Of a stretch of DNA of 64,000 nt, positions 44,792-57,238 are shown in pieces (the stretch's first letter is position 1; each line of letters starts with the position of its first letter). The notes beneath the pieces were generated by a model. It was not told the DNA's origin and did no database searches. It saw nothing but the letters and a program-made list of their open reading frames with translations. This stretch comes from Macrolepiota albuminosa (Eukaryota > Basidiomycota > Agaricomycetes > Agaricales > Agaricaceae). A program made the position numbers and the translations under genes. Location of the stretch: NCBI GenBank assembly GCA_027475525.1, contig JAMWFC010000049.1, positions 3,084,947-3,148,946 on the forward strand, given 5' to 3'.

Positions 44792-47188
44792 ACAATAGAT
44801 TACTTGATCGTGAATCAATGGATGAGGTCACTGATTGCCTTGCTTGTCCAGACCATCACCTTGCATGATCGTGGATGTTTCCACCACATGCATCACTCCA
44901 ACCCACTTCACCGACCTGAAGTGTGGAATGGTAAGTATTTCCAACCAATGACCATGTCAGATGCTAGAGAGTATTTTTATATCCAACACAATTTATTGCA
45001 AGCAAACTGTCATCAAGGGAAGGTCAAAGTCAAGGCTCTTGAGGACTACAAGCGGACAAGGGATATTCAGAAGCAAGAGTTTCTACAACTCCAATATCAG
45101 ACGACAGATGGAACCTCTGATGGATCCCCTGCAAATAAAATAGATGTTGACCTTCTCTCAGTGGGTAGTGTCCTGCGATGGCCATCAAAAGATCCATCTG
45201 TGACTCATCAGGATGCCCACTTTGATCAAATCATTCAAGAAGAAAAAGAGCAACAGGAACTAGAGGATAATATGCCATTGCCATTAGAAGATATATCAGA
45301 AAATCAGCTGGCAAACAGGTTTTATATCCACAAATATGATTGTTTTGGGAATCCAATACAATGGATTGTTTATACAACTGGAGTCTACTATATCACTATC
45401 ATTTCATGTGAGTGTTCTGGGACAAATATATTGGTGGAGGATACTATCCGCTCGCAGCTGGTCCCCAGTACATTTGATTGGACACAAACATATTTTACAA
45501 CGGCTGTGCTGGACAACTTCCATCTCACAAATCTAGAGTGCAAAGCATCTGCCTATCAGTACTTGCAGAAAATTGCAAGAATAACTTCCCCAATTGCATC
45601 TTCTGGTGAAGTGGATAACCTTTACCACGAACTACGATAAATTTCTTGTTCATGGCGGTGGCTAAAAAAGTTGAAGTGGGCAGGCTTTGGACATGATAAA
45701 TTGAGGCACCCCATGTCACCGGACCATGGTGAACTTGCAATATTCTGTCCAACTTGTCCTTAGCCTGGAGTAAATCTTCCATTTAACTGGGAAGAAGATC
45801 CTGTTCAGTGGAAATTCAATCGTTCTTTAATGATAGACAGCAACTTCAAGGCAGATCATGTCTGACATTCTAAATCCATTGGGTTTGCATCTCTCTAGGG
45901 AGCACCTTGTAAAAACACATTCAAAGCTATTGAAAAGGCCCTGATGATGAACAAGTCATGTGACATTACTGGTATTGTTGCAACAGCATGTACATGGCAT
46001 GGCTGCTTTGCTCCTAATAGTGTAACAAATTTGACCTGAGGTGAAGGCCAGGTTTACACAGACTTTTCCATCACACAGGCAGTTAAGACGACAAACATGG
46101 AGGGCATCCAGCATCTTCTACTGATATATGATATAGCATGCCAGCGGTGTGTCAAATTTTCTGAACGGCTTGGTGAAGCTGGAGAAGTCCTGCCAGATAA
46201 TCTACTAGTGGATTTTGCAATAGGCCTTCTTCATGTCCATGGGCACAAAGAAGATTGTTTTTTTTCACTTTGCCCCATCCTTCATTCCTGGAATTGAACA
46301 TGTAGCTAGGGAGATAATTGAAAGTCTCTGGTCTACACTCAATAAAGTTTCACAGATGGCCTGTACAGCTATCCTGGCATATCAGGCAGAAATACTTGAT
46401 GATCACATGTGTAACTCAAACTAGAAGAAGCTGCTTGACATGGTTCCCTTTCTATGTTGAAAGTACAGAATAGCTATTGAGATGAGAGATGTGGCTGTTC
46501 AATATTTCACCGAGCAATCTGTTAGAATACTGATGGATTTACTAGCTAGCTGGGAAGCTGAGATAGCTAAGGCAGAGGAGCTGCAGGAGCAAGGAATCTG
46601 GAAAGCAATGGATGTTCTAAAAGCTTGCACAATGACCTTAAGTAAAGACCAATTGGCAGCAGACAGCAGAAGCCAATCAACAGATGTTGCTGCAACGGAT
46701 ATCAATTCTTTCTGGATTCAACTAGCCCTTGACATTGAGGAGCAGCAGTGAGCTATATTGCTAATGGCACAACCTATCTCACTAATTGGAAGCTCAGGAT
46801 TGCAATTCAGGACCAGGTACGCCGTCTGAATCATCATTCAAGCAATGATGACCGGCAAAAGATTGAAGCAGAAAGAGAACTATTAAGGGTCAGACTCAAT
46901 GTCCTTGCTGCTTCTCAGGAAAGGGGGGGATTTGTTGCTAGTGGCAGGCGAACAGCCCCCCTGGAACCTGATGAGGTTCCCGGAGCCTTTGACAACAATG
47001 AAATTGTGAAAGATGGAGAGCCAGCAGATCTGCTAATACCACTGGCAGACAACCTTGCACCAATGGATGCAGTTGTTCCAGAAGATTTTGAAATCTCCTT
47101 TCCATCTATGACCATGGATAATGCCTCACCATTGTCAATGATGGAGTACTTGGTAGAAGTATTACTTGATAGTTCTGGGGCTTGCTAG
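44792..47188 (+). pseudogene. KDZ (CxC-type) transposase pseudogene
   Basis: Landmarks: a Cys-poor remnant of the CxC domain (ISCECSGTN), the TYFTTAVLDNFHLTNLECKA block (about 45487-45546), WRWLKKLKWAGFGH, the GELAIFCPTCP block followed by GVNLP (45735-45785), DSNFKADHV, TACTWHGCFAPNS (about 45985-46025), YDIACQRCVKF, the HVHGHK block (46230-46250), FIPGIEHV and LWSTLNKVSQMACTA. These are the order and motifs of basidiomycete KDZ transposases. Stops and shifts at about 45640, 45760, 45865, 46040, 46255, 46420, 46750. Catalytic context is recognisable but the gene is dead. Confidence 0.9.
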
Positions 47189-48120
47189 TGTAGAATATGA
47201 CCTTGAATTTACACTGACTTTGACGACGAAATGGACAATTATTATCTTGAATGCATTTAATAATTTTGCAAAACGCCGAGGTTTTGAGGAATTATAATAT
47301 TGAATGAGAATAATAATATTCCCACAAGTCGAGGTTTCTTAACAAACTCCGGCCTAAGTGATTCACTCCCTGGGAATCACCGAGCCTTTGCCTATCAATT
47401 GCCTGTCTATTCTCTACTAAACTTGGGCTATTTATACTGTTTTTCTGGTGCACAGACCACTATCTACATATGACTCTTTGTCGGAAACTCTCCCACTTCC
47501 AGAACGTATTTGATAGTCCAATTTCCCTTTTGGGAGGCCTGTTTCAGTGCCACCCGTTCCACCATTCTTCCGGATGTTTCTGATTGCCGCTTCTCCATTT
47601 GCTTGAGCTCCATTTAGCCTGATCTAATTCATGGATCCTTCTTTCCTCTTTTAGCGCCTCCCTGCATCCCCTACTTCTTTCCTTTTCCCCTCCTTGTTGT
47701 CAAATCGAACATTGACTGATTTGACGATGAAATTGAGAATTATAATATTGAATGAATATAATAATTTCCCAATTTCATCCTATTCCGTCCATTGCCGAAC
47801 ATTGACTGATTTGATGATGAAATTGAGAATTATAATATCGAATGAATATAATAATTTCCCAATTTCATCCTGTTCCGTCCATTACCAGCTTCCATGCTTT
47901 TCCTCTCCATGACAGTAGTTAGACTATTGTTGAGCTAATAGTTTGAGCCAGTCCCTGCCTGTTGTTCTGTACTTTTCTGTGTATTTGTTGGGATATTTTA
48001 GGAGATAGATATTTGTTGAGACTGCTACCAGGAGGCTTACAGTTTTCAGCCTATAATTAAATGTTTATTTTGACTTCTGGTGCATGTTTTGTCACTGACT
48101 GCTGGTACAGCGTCGTATCA
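47145..48120 (-). repeat. Right terminal inverted repeat of KDZ element
   Basis: Inverse of 43889-44791, about 70 bp longer. It contains two tandem units of about 75-80 bp with TTGACGATGAAATTGAGAATTATAAT (47715-47860), which account for the length difference. Confidence 0.85.
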
Positions 48121-48950
48121 ATGATAGAGCGCAATTTGCGCTTGATTCAAATTGAAAGGCTCTTGCAAGCACTCCAGGAATTTATTGCAGAGAAATTGTT
48201 CCTATATTCTCATGTCATCCAGGTCGCCCCAAGCAAGGGTGTAAAAACTCGAGGTCGCACATCTCTTCAAAAAATCCAGGCCTCAATCCTGGTAAAGGCT
48301 CGTGCCTATGCACGATGCTGCAGTGCTCTGCTGCAACTAGGATTGGACCTCAGCATTCAGAGAAAGTATTGGGTTCTACAGAAAGCAGATTTGACTGCAA
48401 GCACAGCTATCTGAGATCCCCACATTTCTGGCTCATCCAGAATCAAGGTATCTTGGATATGGCAATTGAATTCTGATACAGAGAATAAATCTGCAACTAT
48501 CTCTGAATGTGAGTCCTCTTGTTAACATTTCCATTATCAATTCATCCACTGGTGAATGTATCTATTCAGTTGATCATGTTCATTATCTACGAGCTAGAGC
48601 GCAGCGCAATAGATGGACAGAGGAATGTCAGCTTGTTACTAGTGAAATGGAGTGGATGGTTCGGTATTTCTTTAACCAGGCAGAACTTTGGTCAAAGTGT
48701 GGTATTTCAGTCAGAAAAAGAGGTCTCCAGTCATATGCCCACAAAAAGGTGGCCATGTGGCAAGAATTGGCCTCTACAGCAATTGATAAATTTAGGTGGG
48801 TGTTTCCTGACTTTATTCCTCCCCAAACTGCAAGAGATCCAGTGTTATAATGATGGATGTGGAGATGGATTGCATGACGGATGCACTATATTATTTGATG
48901 GATACATACACAGGTTGTATACAGAACAATTTGTCAAATGGATTTGTCAC
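48121..48950 (+). pseudogene. Outer KDZ transposase relic, C-terminal part
   Basis: LRLIQIERLLQALQEF, SFLYSHVI-like and KGVKTRGRTSLQKI, ARAYARCCSALLQLG, KADLTASTA, then HYLRARAQRNRWTEE and MEWMVRYFFNQAELW: the C-terminal signature of KDZ transposases. It directly follows the right repeat of the inner element, so that element jumped into this gene. Frame breaks near 48410 and 48560. Confidence 0.8.
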
Positions 48951-48956
48951 TGCAAT

Positions 48957-49405
48957 GAGCAGATGATGTCATAGAACAAAAGGTGGAACGGATATGTGAC
49001 ATTGTCATTCTATTCTTTCAACACTATCTGTCAGTACCACTCTCAGCCCTTGAGATGCTCTGGTTCTTTAGCCACCATTCAGACAAGTGTGGGCCCACTC
49101 AGCACCGCTTTCAGACCGCTTATATAAGCCAGAGTTTGCCAGAGTTTGCCCCTTATTTGTACAAGTGTTTGTGTAGGCAATTTTCGAGTTTTTAAGGTTT
49201 TGTTGTACTGTACAGTTGTTTCCCACGCTTCAGAGGCCCCAGAAGCGTCCAACCTGGCATAGGGAATCCCCAGACTTGTTCTCTTTGGATCTCCCTCTGC
49301 CAGGTGAGTAGCTACCTTGATATTGTCAGTATATATTCTAATACACTTTGGATCTCCCTCTGCCAGCTGTGTGACTGAGCCACAGCCTCTAGAGGTTGCC
49401 CTTAC
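48957..49405 (-). repeat. Family D solo LTR with GCAAT duplication
   Basis: Flanked by GCAAT at 48952-48956 and 49406-49410. Minus-strand start TGTAAGGGCAACCTC. Contains two direct copies of CTGGCAGAGGGAGATCCAAAG and a TATA box GGCTTATATAAGC (about 49118-49130). A diverged plus-strand copy is at 53429. Solo LTR is inferred from the TATA box and the duplication. Confidence 0.65.
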
Positions 49406-49410
49406 AGCAA

Positions 49411-50198
49411 TGCAATGTGCCTGTAGTGGCACTGTAGATGTTGCTAATGCTGAAACAAATCTAGCATTAAACCCAAACAATGGCTTGTGCTAGAGAAGGC
49501 TCAAGCTGAGTACTTGGGAATGAGAGATTCAAATATGCTCTGTTCTTTCCTTGCTATTTACAAAGTTTATAGCTAACTTCTATACTATACACTACTGTGA
49601 CTCAAGAAAAAGTCCATGTGGAGCACTAGAATTTAGCACTTCATCTTCAGATCATAGCTAATGATGACCTGTCAACGGCAACCACCAGCATGTGAATAAC
49701 AGCAACCAACAGTGTAATAGCCCATTAGCCATGGCTACTGCAAGATAATAGTAAGAATGAAAGTGTCTGCTCACTTTCTGAGTATAATTCCAATTGGCCA
49801 GATGGCCTGGGCTATAGTTGGAAAAACCTAGACAGACATTGTAAGTCAATAGCACTAATGCTGGCGCTACTTATTTCCTTGATTTTCCAGAAGTTCAGGT
49901 GTCAAGCTTTTACACTTTCTGATGGTGTTGTCTCAGCAGGTGTCAGCGCCTAATGATATCTCTTTTTGGGCACTTAGTCAGGCATAGGTTGAGATTTATC
50001 TCCTGTAGCTGTGCTAATAGTGTCTCCTCATAGTGCCTAGATTCCTAGATGGTCATGTGGATATTGTCTGGTAAGATGTGTGGGGTGGTTTGAATGCCTG
50101 ATCCTTCACTATAAACCAGTCAAAAGCCAATAGCTTAGCTTTTTAGTAGCCCTGTAATATTCCTTGATGTGCTCAATCTGAGCAGAAGCCCATCACTA
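49411..50198 (-). repeat. Family C LTR fragment
   Basis: Aligns with 56180-56933 and, more distantly, 34377-35419, ending GAGCAGAAGCCCATCA. The other end is missing at the family D insertion. Confidence 0.75.
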
Positions 50199-51224
50199 TA
50201 TGAATACAAGATCAACCTTGAGGATAGCACCACTCCCTCACTTGGCAAGGTCTACAACATGTCCAAAGTCAAACTCTGGGTGCTCAAGGGCTACCTCAAT
50301 AATATGCTTGGTAAGAGATTTATCTGTGCCTTGATCTCCACTGCCAGAGCACTGGTCCTCTTTGCCAAAAAGAAGGATGGGTCTCTTTGCCTCTGTGTTG
50401 ACTATCAAGGCTTAAACAAGATCACCAAGAAGAACCAGTACCCCTGCCCCTCATTGGAGATCTTGTCAACTGACTCTGCAAGGCCAAGATCTCCTCAAAG
50501 ATTGACCTCTGATCCAGTTACAACAACGTTCGGATTGCTCCAGAATACAAATAGAAAATGGCCTTCCACACCTGTTATGGCCTCTTCAAGTACCTGGTAA
50601 TGCCCTTTGGTATGACTAACTCCCCAGCAACCTTTCAGTATTTCATAAATAACATCTTCCACAACATGAACAACATCTTTGTCATCATTTATCTGGACAA
50701 CATTTTGATCTACTCTGACTCCCTTGATGAACACTGAACCTATGTCTGACAGGTCCTCAAATAGCTCTGGAGTCACAACCTACATGCAAAACTGGAGAAG
50801 TGCTTATTTCACACCATGGAAGTTGAATACCTCTGCATCATTGTCACTCTGGACAGAGTCTACATGGATCCCTAAAAGGTTGAAGCCATTCTCAACTGGT
50901 CCTCCCCAAAGAATGTCAAGGAGATACAGTCCTTCCTTGGCTTTGTCAACTTTTATTGATGCTTTATCAACAACTACTCCAGGATCACTAAACCTCTCAA
51001 CCAGCTCATCTGGAAGGACACTCCATAGAATTGAGACAGTAAGTGCCAGAGCATAGTTGCCTTGCTCAAGGAAGCCTTCACCTCAGCTCCAATCCTCTGA
51101 CACTATGACCTGACCCTTCCAGTTGTTCAGGAACTGGGGAACCAGAAGCTTTGATCCATGGCCTTCTACACCTGATTGATGATCCTGACCAAGCTCAATT
51201 ACAACATCTATGATAAGGAGCTCC
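50199..51224 (+). pseudogene. B4: family B pol relic (RT and start of RNase H)
   Basis: Follows B2 pol from residue about 506: [73 protein letters not shown] (the YLDD second Asp reads as Asn) and [11 protein letters not shown] at 51190-51222. There the LTR of B3 begins. Many stops and strong C-to-T bias. Confidence 0.88.
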
Positions 51225-51973
51225 TGTCATGACCCCTCTCATCTGGAAACCTCCTGGGGCATCTCTGGAATCTCATCTAGAACTCCTTCTCTGACTCCAT
51301 GATACAACCCCCACCACCACAACCACTGACACTGCTATCACACAGTACCCTGACAGCCCTGCATCATGGACCCTGGAACTATCTGACGGCACAACTCCAT
51401 CCTGTGATCAATGATTGGATCAGACCATTCAACCCAGCCATCACACATCATGCATTACAGCCCACCTCCACACCAATTGATCGTGTGCCCAGCATGCACA
51501 ATTTCTGGTATACAGTTCCTCTTCTATTACTCAATGCTTCCCAGAACTTGTCCCAAACACCCCAGAGCCCCATAGTACTTATAGAGTAGACTCTTGTTGT
51601 ATTTTGCTAGTCTTGATATTTACTTTGATTGTTTGTATGCCCTTTGATTAACTAGTATGTGCTGACTAGCACACTTTGACTGGCATGCTTGAATCACCAC
51701 ATACTTTGAGTTTGGTATGCACTTTGCAACTTAAGTTTTACTAACTTGGTCTCATCTTAAAACTCCCAGTTTTTGCCTCAACCCCCTAAAAACCTACAAC
51801 CCATCACTCTTCAAACTCCTGGATCAAGTCCTTTTCTCTGGAAATTACCCCTATTTGCATCTTGAACTCTGGAGTCTAGTCACAGAGTTCCAGACACCTG
51901 ACTACATGTGGGTCAAGTCTGCATTGTAAGGGCATTGCTTTCTGGAAAGCTCCCAAATCAGTGGAACCTGACA
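51225..51973 (+). repeat. B3 5' LTR (749 bp)
   Basis: TGTCATGACCCCTCTC to GGAACCTGACA, the plus-strand orientation of the B2 LTR. Motif AGTCTTGATATT at 51609-51620, with the matching PBS CAATATCAAGACTC at 51974. Confidence 0.88.
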
Positions 51974-53428
51974 CAATATCAAGACTCCCTCCTTACACTG
52001 TTCTTAATGGCTACATATACTCACACCTACTACCCCACAGAGTACCAGACTGATCCTTACAGATGTCCAGTACCTGAGCAATACACCACACAGACTCCCC
52101 ATCCCATCTACCTACCCCTTCCATACAAACACCAACATATCTACTGCTACTGGGCCCCTGACCAGTCCCTCTATGACCTGGAGCCCTCAGTTAGTTGAGC
52201 CTCTCTGCTCAATCTGGCCATGGCATGACCAGTGGACATCTCATTGTACCAGAGCATTTCTGGGGGTCTACTGGAAACTCTCCCCATTCCTGGGAGACCT
52301 TGCCCAGTTCCCCCTAGTGAGGGCCCCTTTGCCCCCACCTCTTACTACAGCTGCCAGCGCCCCACTCCCCAGCCTTGCTGTCAGTTGCCCTACCTGTGTG
52401 GACCCCCTCATTGCCCATGGGACAACAGTGCTTTGAGAAATATGAGTGCCAATGCAATGAGGTACTCTGCTCTCTCAGGATCTTGCCAGAGACCTGTGTG
52501 CAATGAATCAGGGTGCTACTCATGGAATTCAGGCATGACAACTTGGAGGGCACCCTGGAGGACTGGGCATACTGCCTGGTTGAGTTTGGAGAACGACTTG
52601 CCTGGGTGAACTCCCAGAGCTAACCATAGTAAAGTATAGGTGCAACACAATTCTCTGCAAGGAACTGCAACAGCTACTCAAGGAAGTCCATATGTCCCCC
52701 TCTCCCTGACCCCTTAATGACCCTGCAGACCCCAGCCACTTAATTCACATCTGATGAGCACCTCTGGAACCCACTTTGGCAAATCCTGTAGCCCCAACTC
52801 AGGAAGATTGACAGCAGGAGGCACAGCAGAGTGCATCAGCCATACTCCAGTCCCTGAACCTGATGGGTGGATTGTTTGACCAACCCACTACCTGAATAGT
52901 AACTTTGTCAGCTCATTGTAGGGCTAATTATGTCCCCAGCACTTTCAAGACCTGGGCCCAGTCCCAGAGGCCCCTGGGACCACTCCTACAATCAAACAAC
53001 ACCTGACCACCTCCTCAGACAGCTTCCACAAGATCCCAGGCTAACATGACAAGCACAGAGGACACATTGTGCTACATCAACGAAACTGCCCCAGGAAACA
53101 ATGACCAACATGCCATGCCTGCCACAATCCTGATTACATTCCCCCCAGCAGCCCCAGCCCCTCCTAAGCTGACCTTCCAATGCAGCCCCCTGCTCTATTT
53201 TGACTTGCACAACCCCTTATGACCCCCAATGCAAGCCCAATCCTCCTGAATCAGATGTCTCCTGCCTTTTCTGGCATCTGGCCCAGCCCAGCATCCTGAA
53301 CCAACACCTCAAAATCCCCTGCAACCGCCTGCACAGCCCCTGACATAACCCCAAGAACAAGCCATGGGCCCACTCCCTCCTCTCTCTGAGTGGAGATCAG
53401 GACCTTCTCCCCACTGGAACAAACCCCC

Positions 53429-53880
53429 TGTAAGGGTGACCTCTGGAGGCTATGGCTCAGTCACACAGCTGGCAGAGAGAGATCCAAAGTGTATTAGAGT
53501 ATGTACTGACAATATCCTAATAACTACTCACCTGGCAGAGGGAGATCCAAAGAGAACAAGTTTGGGGATTTCCTATGCCTTGTTGGACGCTTCTGGGGCT
53601 TCTGAAGCATGGGAAACAACTGTACAGTACAACAAAACCTTAAAAACTCGAAAATTGACTAACCAAACAACTGTGCAAACAAGGCAGGAAAACTCCGGAC
53701 TTTAGAAGTCAGAAAGGCAAACCGGGAAGCAGTGCTGAAGGGCCCACACCTGTCTGGATGATAGCTAAAGAACTAGAGCACCTCAAAGGTTGAGAATAGT
53801 ACTAACAGATAGTGTTGAGAGAATAGAAACAACACAATAAGAGAATGATGGAAGAAATAAGGAAATGAATGAAAGGAGAG
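53429..53880 (+). repeat. Family D LTR copy in B3 gag
   Basis: TGTAAGGGTGACCTC start, again with two copies of a CTGGCAGAG.GAGATCCAAAG segment. It replaces the gag reading at NKPP and gag resumes with the HYYYYYN-type block near 53906. The right edge is approximate. Confidence 0.6.
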
Positions 53881-54169
53881 TGAAGGAATAAGAAGTGAAA
53901 GAAGAAACACTACTACTACTACAATGCTGGGCCCCCTCTCTGCAACATCACCAGACTGGACAATGCCTGCAATGCCCTCACTCATGAAGGGCACCTGGAT
54001 ATTGAAAAACCTGATGCATTTACAGACTGAGACCCCTGAAAATGGCATACCTTCCTCACTCAATGTCTTAACACATTTCAGGCAAAGCTGCTCACATTTC
54101 ATGTTGACAGCTTCTAGATTGCCTTTGCTGCCTCCTATCTTCAAGAGATTGTCTTTGACCACTATATGG

Positions 54170-55060
54170 TGATATGACCCCACACAGGCTAGCAGCATCA
54201 GTTTCAGATACCTTGCCATACTCATGCCAAACTTGGCACATGTGATATCCTTTTTAGGCCATTTCCAATAGACATACACAGATTGATCAGTGATAGTGCT
54301 GGCAGCAGCTAGAATGACAGCTGGTATCACACCACTGGTAAGATCTTGACAGGTGGTGCTAATTAATCAGCACATGGCCTAGCTAGCCAGTGACAGCACT
54401 TATGAATTAGGAATAATGCAATTACTTGTGGCAGATAGCCTGGCATTTCACCATGGCACATGATAGTGCTTAATGACCTCAAGACAATTGGAATAACAAG
54501 CTAGCTCATAATTTTCTTTTATTTAGTTTGGCTTTTACTTACATTCTTACTATTCCACCCTGCCTTGGTGATGCTTAGTTGCTTGGCAATGGGGAACTTC
54601 AACTTACTATAAATACTTACCACTTGTCAATAGTTACACAGAACAGAGTACCCTGTCTACTTCACTCAGTTCACCTTATGGTTCAGATTTCTTTTGAGCT
54701 GACTAAGTTTATAAGTTGCCATCTGTCTGAACATTCTTAGCCTGCTTGCTGTAGTTATGCTTACAGAACTTACACACCTTGCATCTATAGCAAGCACCTA
54801 GCAGCTTAGTTGATGCTAAGCCTTTTGTCCTCTTACTGCCTCTCTTGCTGCACTTACACCAGTTTAACTTAGTTGCCTAGACACCCAACCTTTAGTGCAC
54901 ATCTCTTACTGACACCCCCCTTGCCGACTTCATCCCTACTTTTCCAGCTTGTTCTCTGAGACCTGCCTGGGACTCCTTCAAAAGCACTTAGTGCACTCAA
55001 CACTTACACGTCAGTAGCTGTAAACTGTATCTGCTATTGATCTACTTTTGGGCATCATCA
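54170..55060 (+). repeat. Family C solo LTR in B3 gag (891 bp)
   Basis: Flanked by ATGG at 54166-54169 and 55061-55064. Same ends and near the same length as 5208-6100; removing it joins the gag reading across FDHY and ALIQFNPNN. Confidence 0.82.
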
Positions 55061-55869
55061 ATGGCCTTAATCCAGTTCAACCCAAACAACTCAGCCCTCT
55101 CCTGTTGGCAAGCCTTCATCAACAAGTTCTCAAGTAAGTTCAGGATCTACAATACTGTGGCCAAGGCCAAGGACAGCCTCTTCAATCTTGGATGCATCCT
55201 GAAAAACATTTCACCACCTTTATTGTACATTTTGAGAAGGAAGCTTATAAAACAAGTTGGAACTATAGCACTCTCCAGTATGCTCTCTGCTATGCACTGC
55301 CACAGTACATCAAAGGGATACAAGGCCCTCATCATGCAGATCAATCAGCACTACTAGGAGGACTGCAGCAAGTACTTGAACTTCCAGAACTTTGGAACCC
55401 TAGAGAAGGACTACCCTGGCCCTTTAGTGAACTTTCCAACCTCCTGAACTGAAACCCCAGCCCCTCCCCATTTTCTGACAACTGCCCCCTAGTAAATTGC
55501 AGCCCACTCAATGCTAATCCCAGCAGCAGCACTCGCTCCTGGACCTAGCTCAATGCCACCATGGCCATCAATAACCTGGGCAATGTGCTGAACCCTGATG
55601 AACTCCTGGAGGACTCTGAAGACCCTGATTTTGCTGACAAATAGGACAAAGAGGCCTTCTGGGCTGACCAGCTTCAGAAAAAGGAACGGCCTTGGATCAA
55701 GGTTCCAAAAGATGTGCAGGAGCAATGGAAAAAAGAAGGTGTCTGCATACTCTGCGGTGAGAAAGACCACTCCATCTCCAAGTGTCCCCAAAAACAGGCT
55801 ATGGAACATGCCACCTGGATCTTCAAAGAGGAGGACACCACCTACAAGTACTCAGAAAATGACCCAGCA

Positions 55870-57238
55870 ATTTAGACTTGGAAGATGCACTAAATCGTGG
55901 AATCAACCCCAACATCTTCTCCACCCTAGTGATGACGCCAACTGTGGTTGGGTGTGCTTTTTGCTATGTCTCAAGATGTCGTCTCCAGTGCTTGGCATAA
56001 GAGTGTGAGAGTTGGGGCAGGGGTCCCGGTGTGCTTGAGTAAGGTAACTAAATTGACATGCTAGAATCTAGTGCCTCTGACACTACTTGGCAAAGCAGTA
56101 AATAATGAAGTGGATGCTGGTCGCAAGGTAAACAAGAAATATTGTAACATATGTGCCCATAGTAGCACCATAGATTTTGCTAATGCTGGAATGAATCTAG
56201 CATTGAGCCCAAATGGTGGCTTGCATTACAGAAGGCCAAGGCTGAATAGCACTTGGGAATGAGAGATCCAAATATGCTGTTCTTTTCTTGCTATTTACAA
56301 AGTTTGTAGCTAGTCTTTATACTATATGCTACTGCAGTTCAAGAAAAAGTCCATATGGAGCACTAGAATTTAGTGCCTTGTCTCCTGATTATAGCTAACA
56401 GTGACCTGTCAATGGCGACCACCAGCACATGGATGACAGCAACCAACAGTATAACAGCCCATTGGCCATGGCTACTGCAAGATAATAGTAAAATTGAAGA
56501 TATCTGCCCCATTTCTGAGTATAATTCCAATTGGCCAGGACAGCCCAGGCTATAGTTGGAAAAACCTAGACAGACATCATAAGTTGACAGTGCTAATGCT
56601 GGCACTACTTATTTCCTTGATTTCCCATAAGTCCAGGTGTCAAGCGTTTATACTTTCTGATGGTGTTGTCTCAGCAGATGTCAGCGCCTAATGATATCCT
56701 TTTTTGGATGCTTAGTCAGGTGTAGGTTGAGAGTTACCCTCTGTAGCTGCACCAATAGTATCTCCTCGTAGTGCCTAGATTCCTAGGTGGTCATGTGGGT
56801 GTTGGCTGATAGGGTATATGTGGTGTTTTGGATGTCTATTCCTTTGTCATCGACCAGTCAGAGGCCAGTAGCTTAGCTTTTCTGTAGCCCTGTAATGTCC
56901 CTTGATGTGCTCAATCTGAGCAGAAGCCCATCACCAAACTACCTAGACCAGTCTCAGACATGTGTTACCCCCATTCTGACCTGTGAACTAACAACTCCAA
57001 TCAACTCAAAAATGCTCAACATTAGGATTATTGGAGCCACCCCCTTTGCCTGCCTTATGTAGGACACCTTGCCATCCCTCCCAGAAGAGCACTTATGAGC
57101 AAACACTATTTCTCTGAAAAGGAAAACCAAGGAACAGATTCTCTGAGAAGTAGTTCCCCTGGAGTACCATGAGTTCACTGACCTATTCTCTGAAGGAGAC
57201 ACTAAGGAGATTCTCTCTCACCAGCTCTATGACCATAC
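55870..57238 (+). pseudogene. B3 pol relic, N-terminal part with deletion
   Basis: [19 protein letters not shown] corresponds to B2 pol residues about 30-50. After the family C LTR the reading resumes near residue 405-430 (IRIIGATPFAC-like) and runs to LYDHT. Both protease domains are missing. Confidence 0.8.
55930..56933 (-). repeat. Family C LTR in B3 pol
   Basis: TGATGACGCCAACTGTGG to GAAGCCCATCA, the same subtype as 34377-35419. Flanks CTAG and CCAA do not match, and pol is missing about 350 residues across it, which suggests recombination between two separate insertions. Confidence 0.78.

Larger units (their letters stand above)
43889..48120 (+). mobile_element. KDZ DNA transposon with 0.9-kb inverted repeats
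   Basis: Starts TGATACGATGCTGTACC and ends GGTACAGCGTCGTATCA. Left repeat 43889-44791 and right repeat 47145-48120 are inverted copies. The transposase relic lies between and its last codons run into the right repeat. Target duplication not recognised. Inserted in an older KDZ gene. Confidence 0.88.
52006..55875 (+). pseudogene. B3 gag relic
   Basis: ATG 52006 with TYTHTYYPTEYQTDPY, then the Pro-rich parts, the capsid segment (ALIQFNPNNSALSCWQAF at 55062, inside which a family C LTR landed) and the zinc knuckle CILCGEKDHSISKCP (55744-55790). Collinear with B2 gag with two LTR insertions. Heavily stop-ridden. Confidence 0.88.
51225..57238 (+). mobile_element. B3: old family B element, 5' LTR to pol, cut by element E
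   Basis: 5' LTR 51225-51973, PBS at 51974, gag from 52006, pol from about 55830. Interrupted by a family D LTR (53429), a family C LTR (54170-55060) and another family C LTR (55930-56933, across a deletion of pol), and ends at LYDHT where E starts. No open frame of useful length remains. Confidence 0.88.

Noticed and set aside
43877..48130. Target duplication for the inner KDZ element
   Set aside because: The flanks CTCAATAG and ATGATAGA share only a few bases, so no claim is made.
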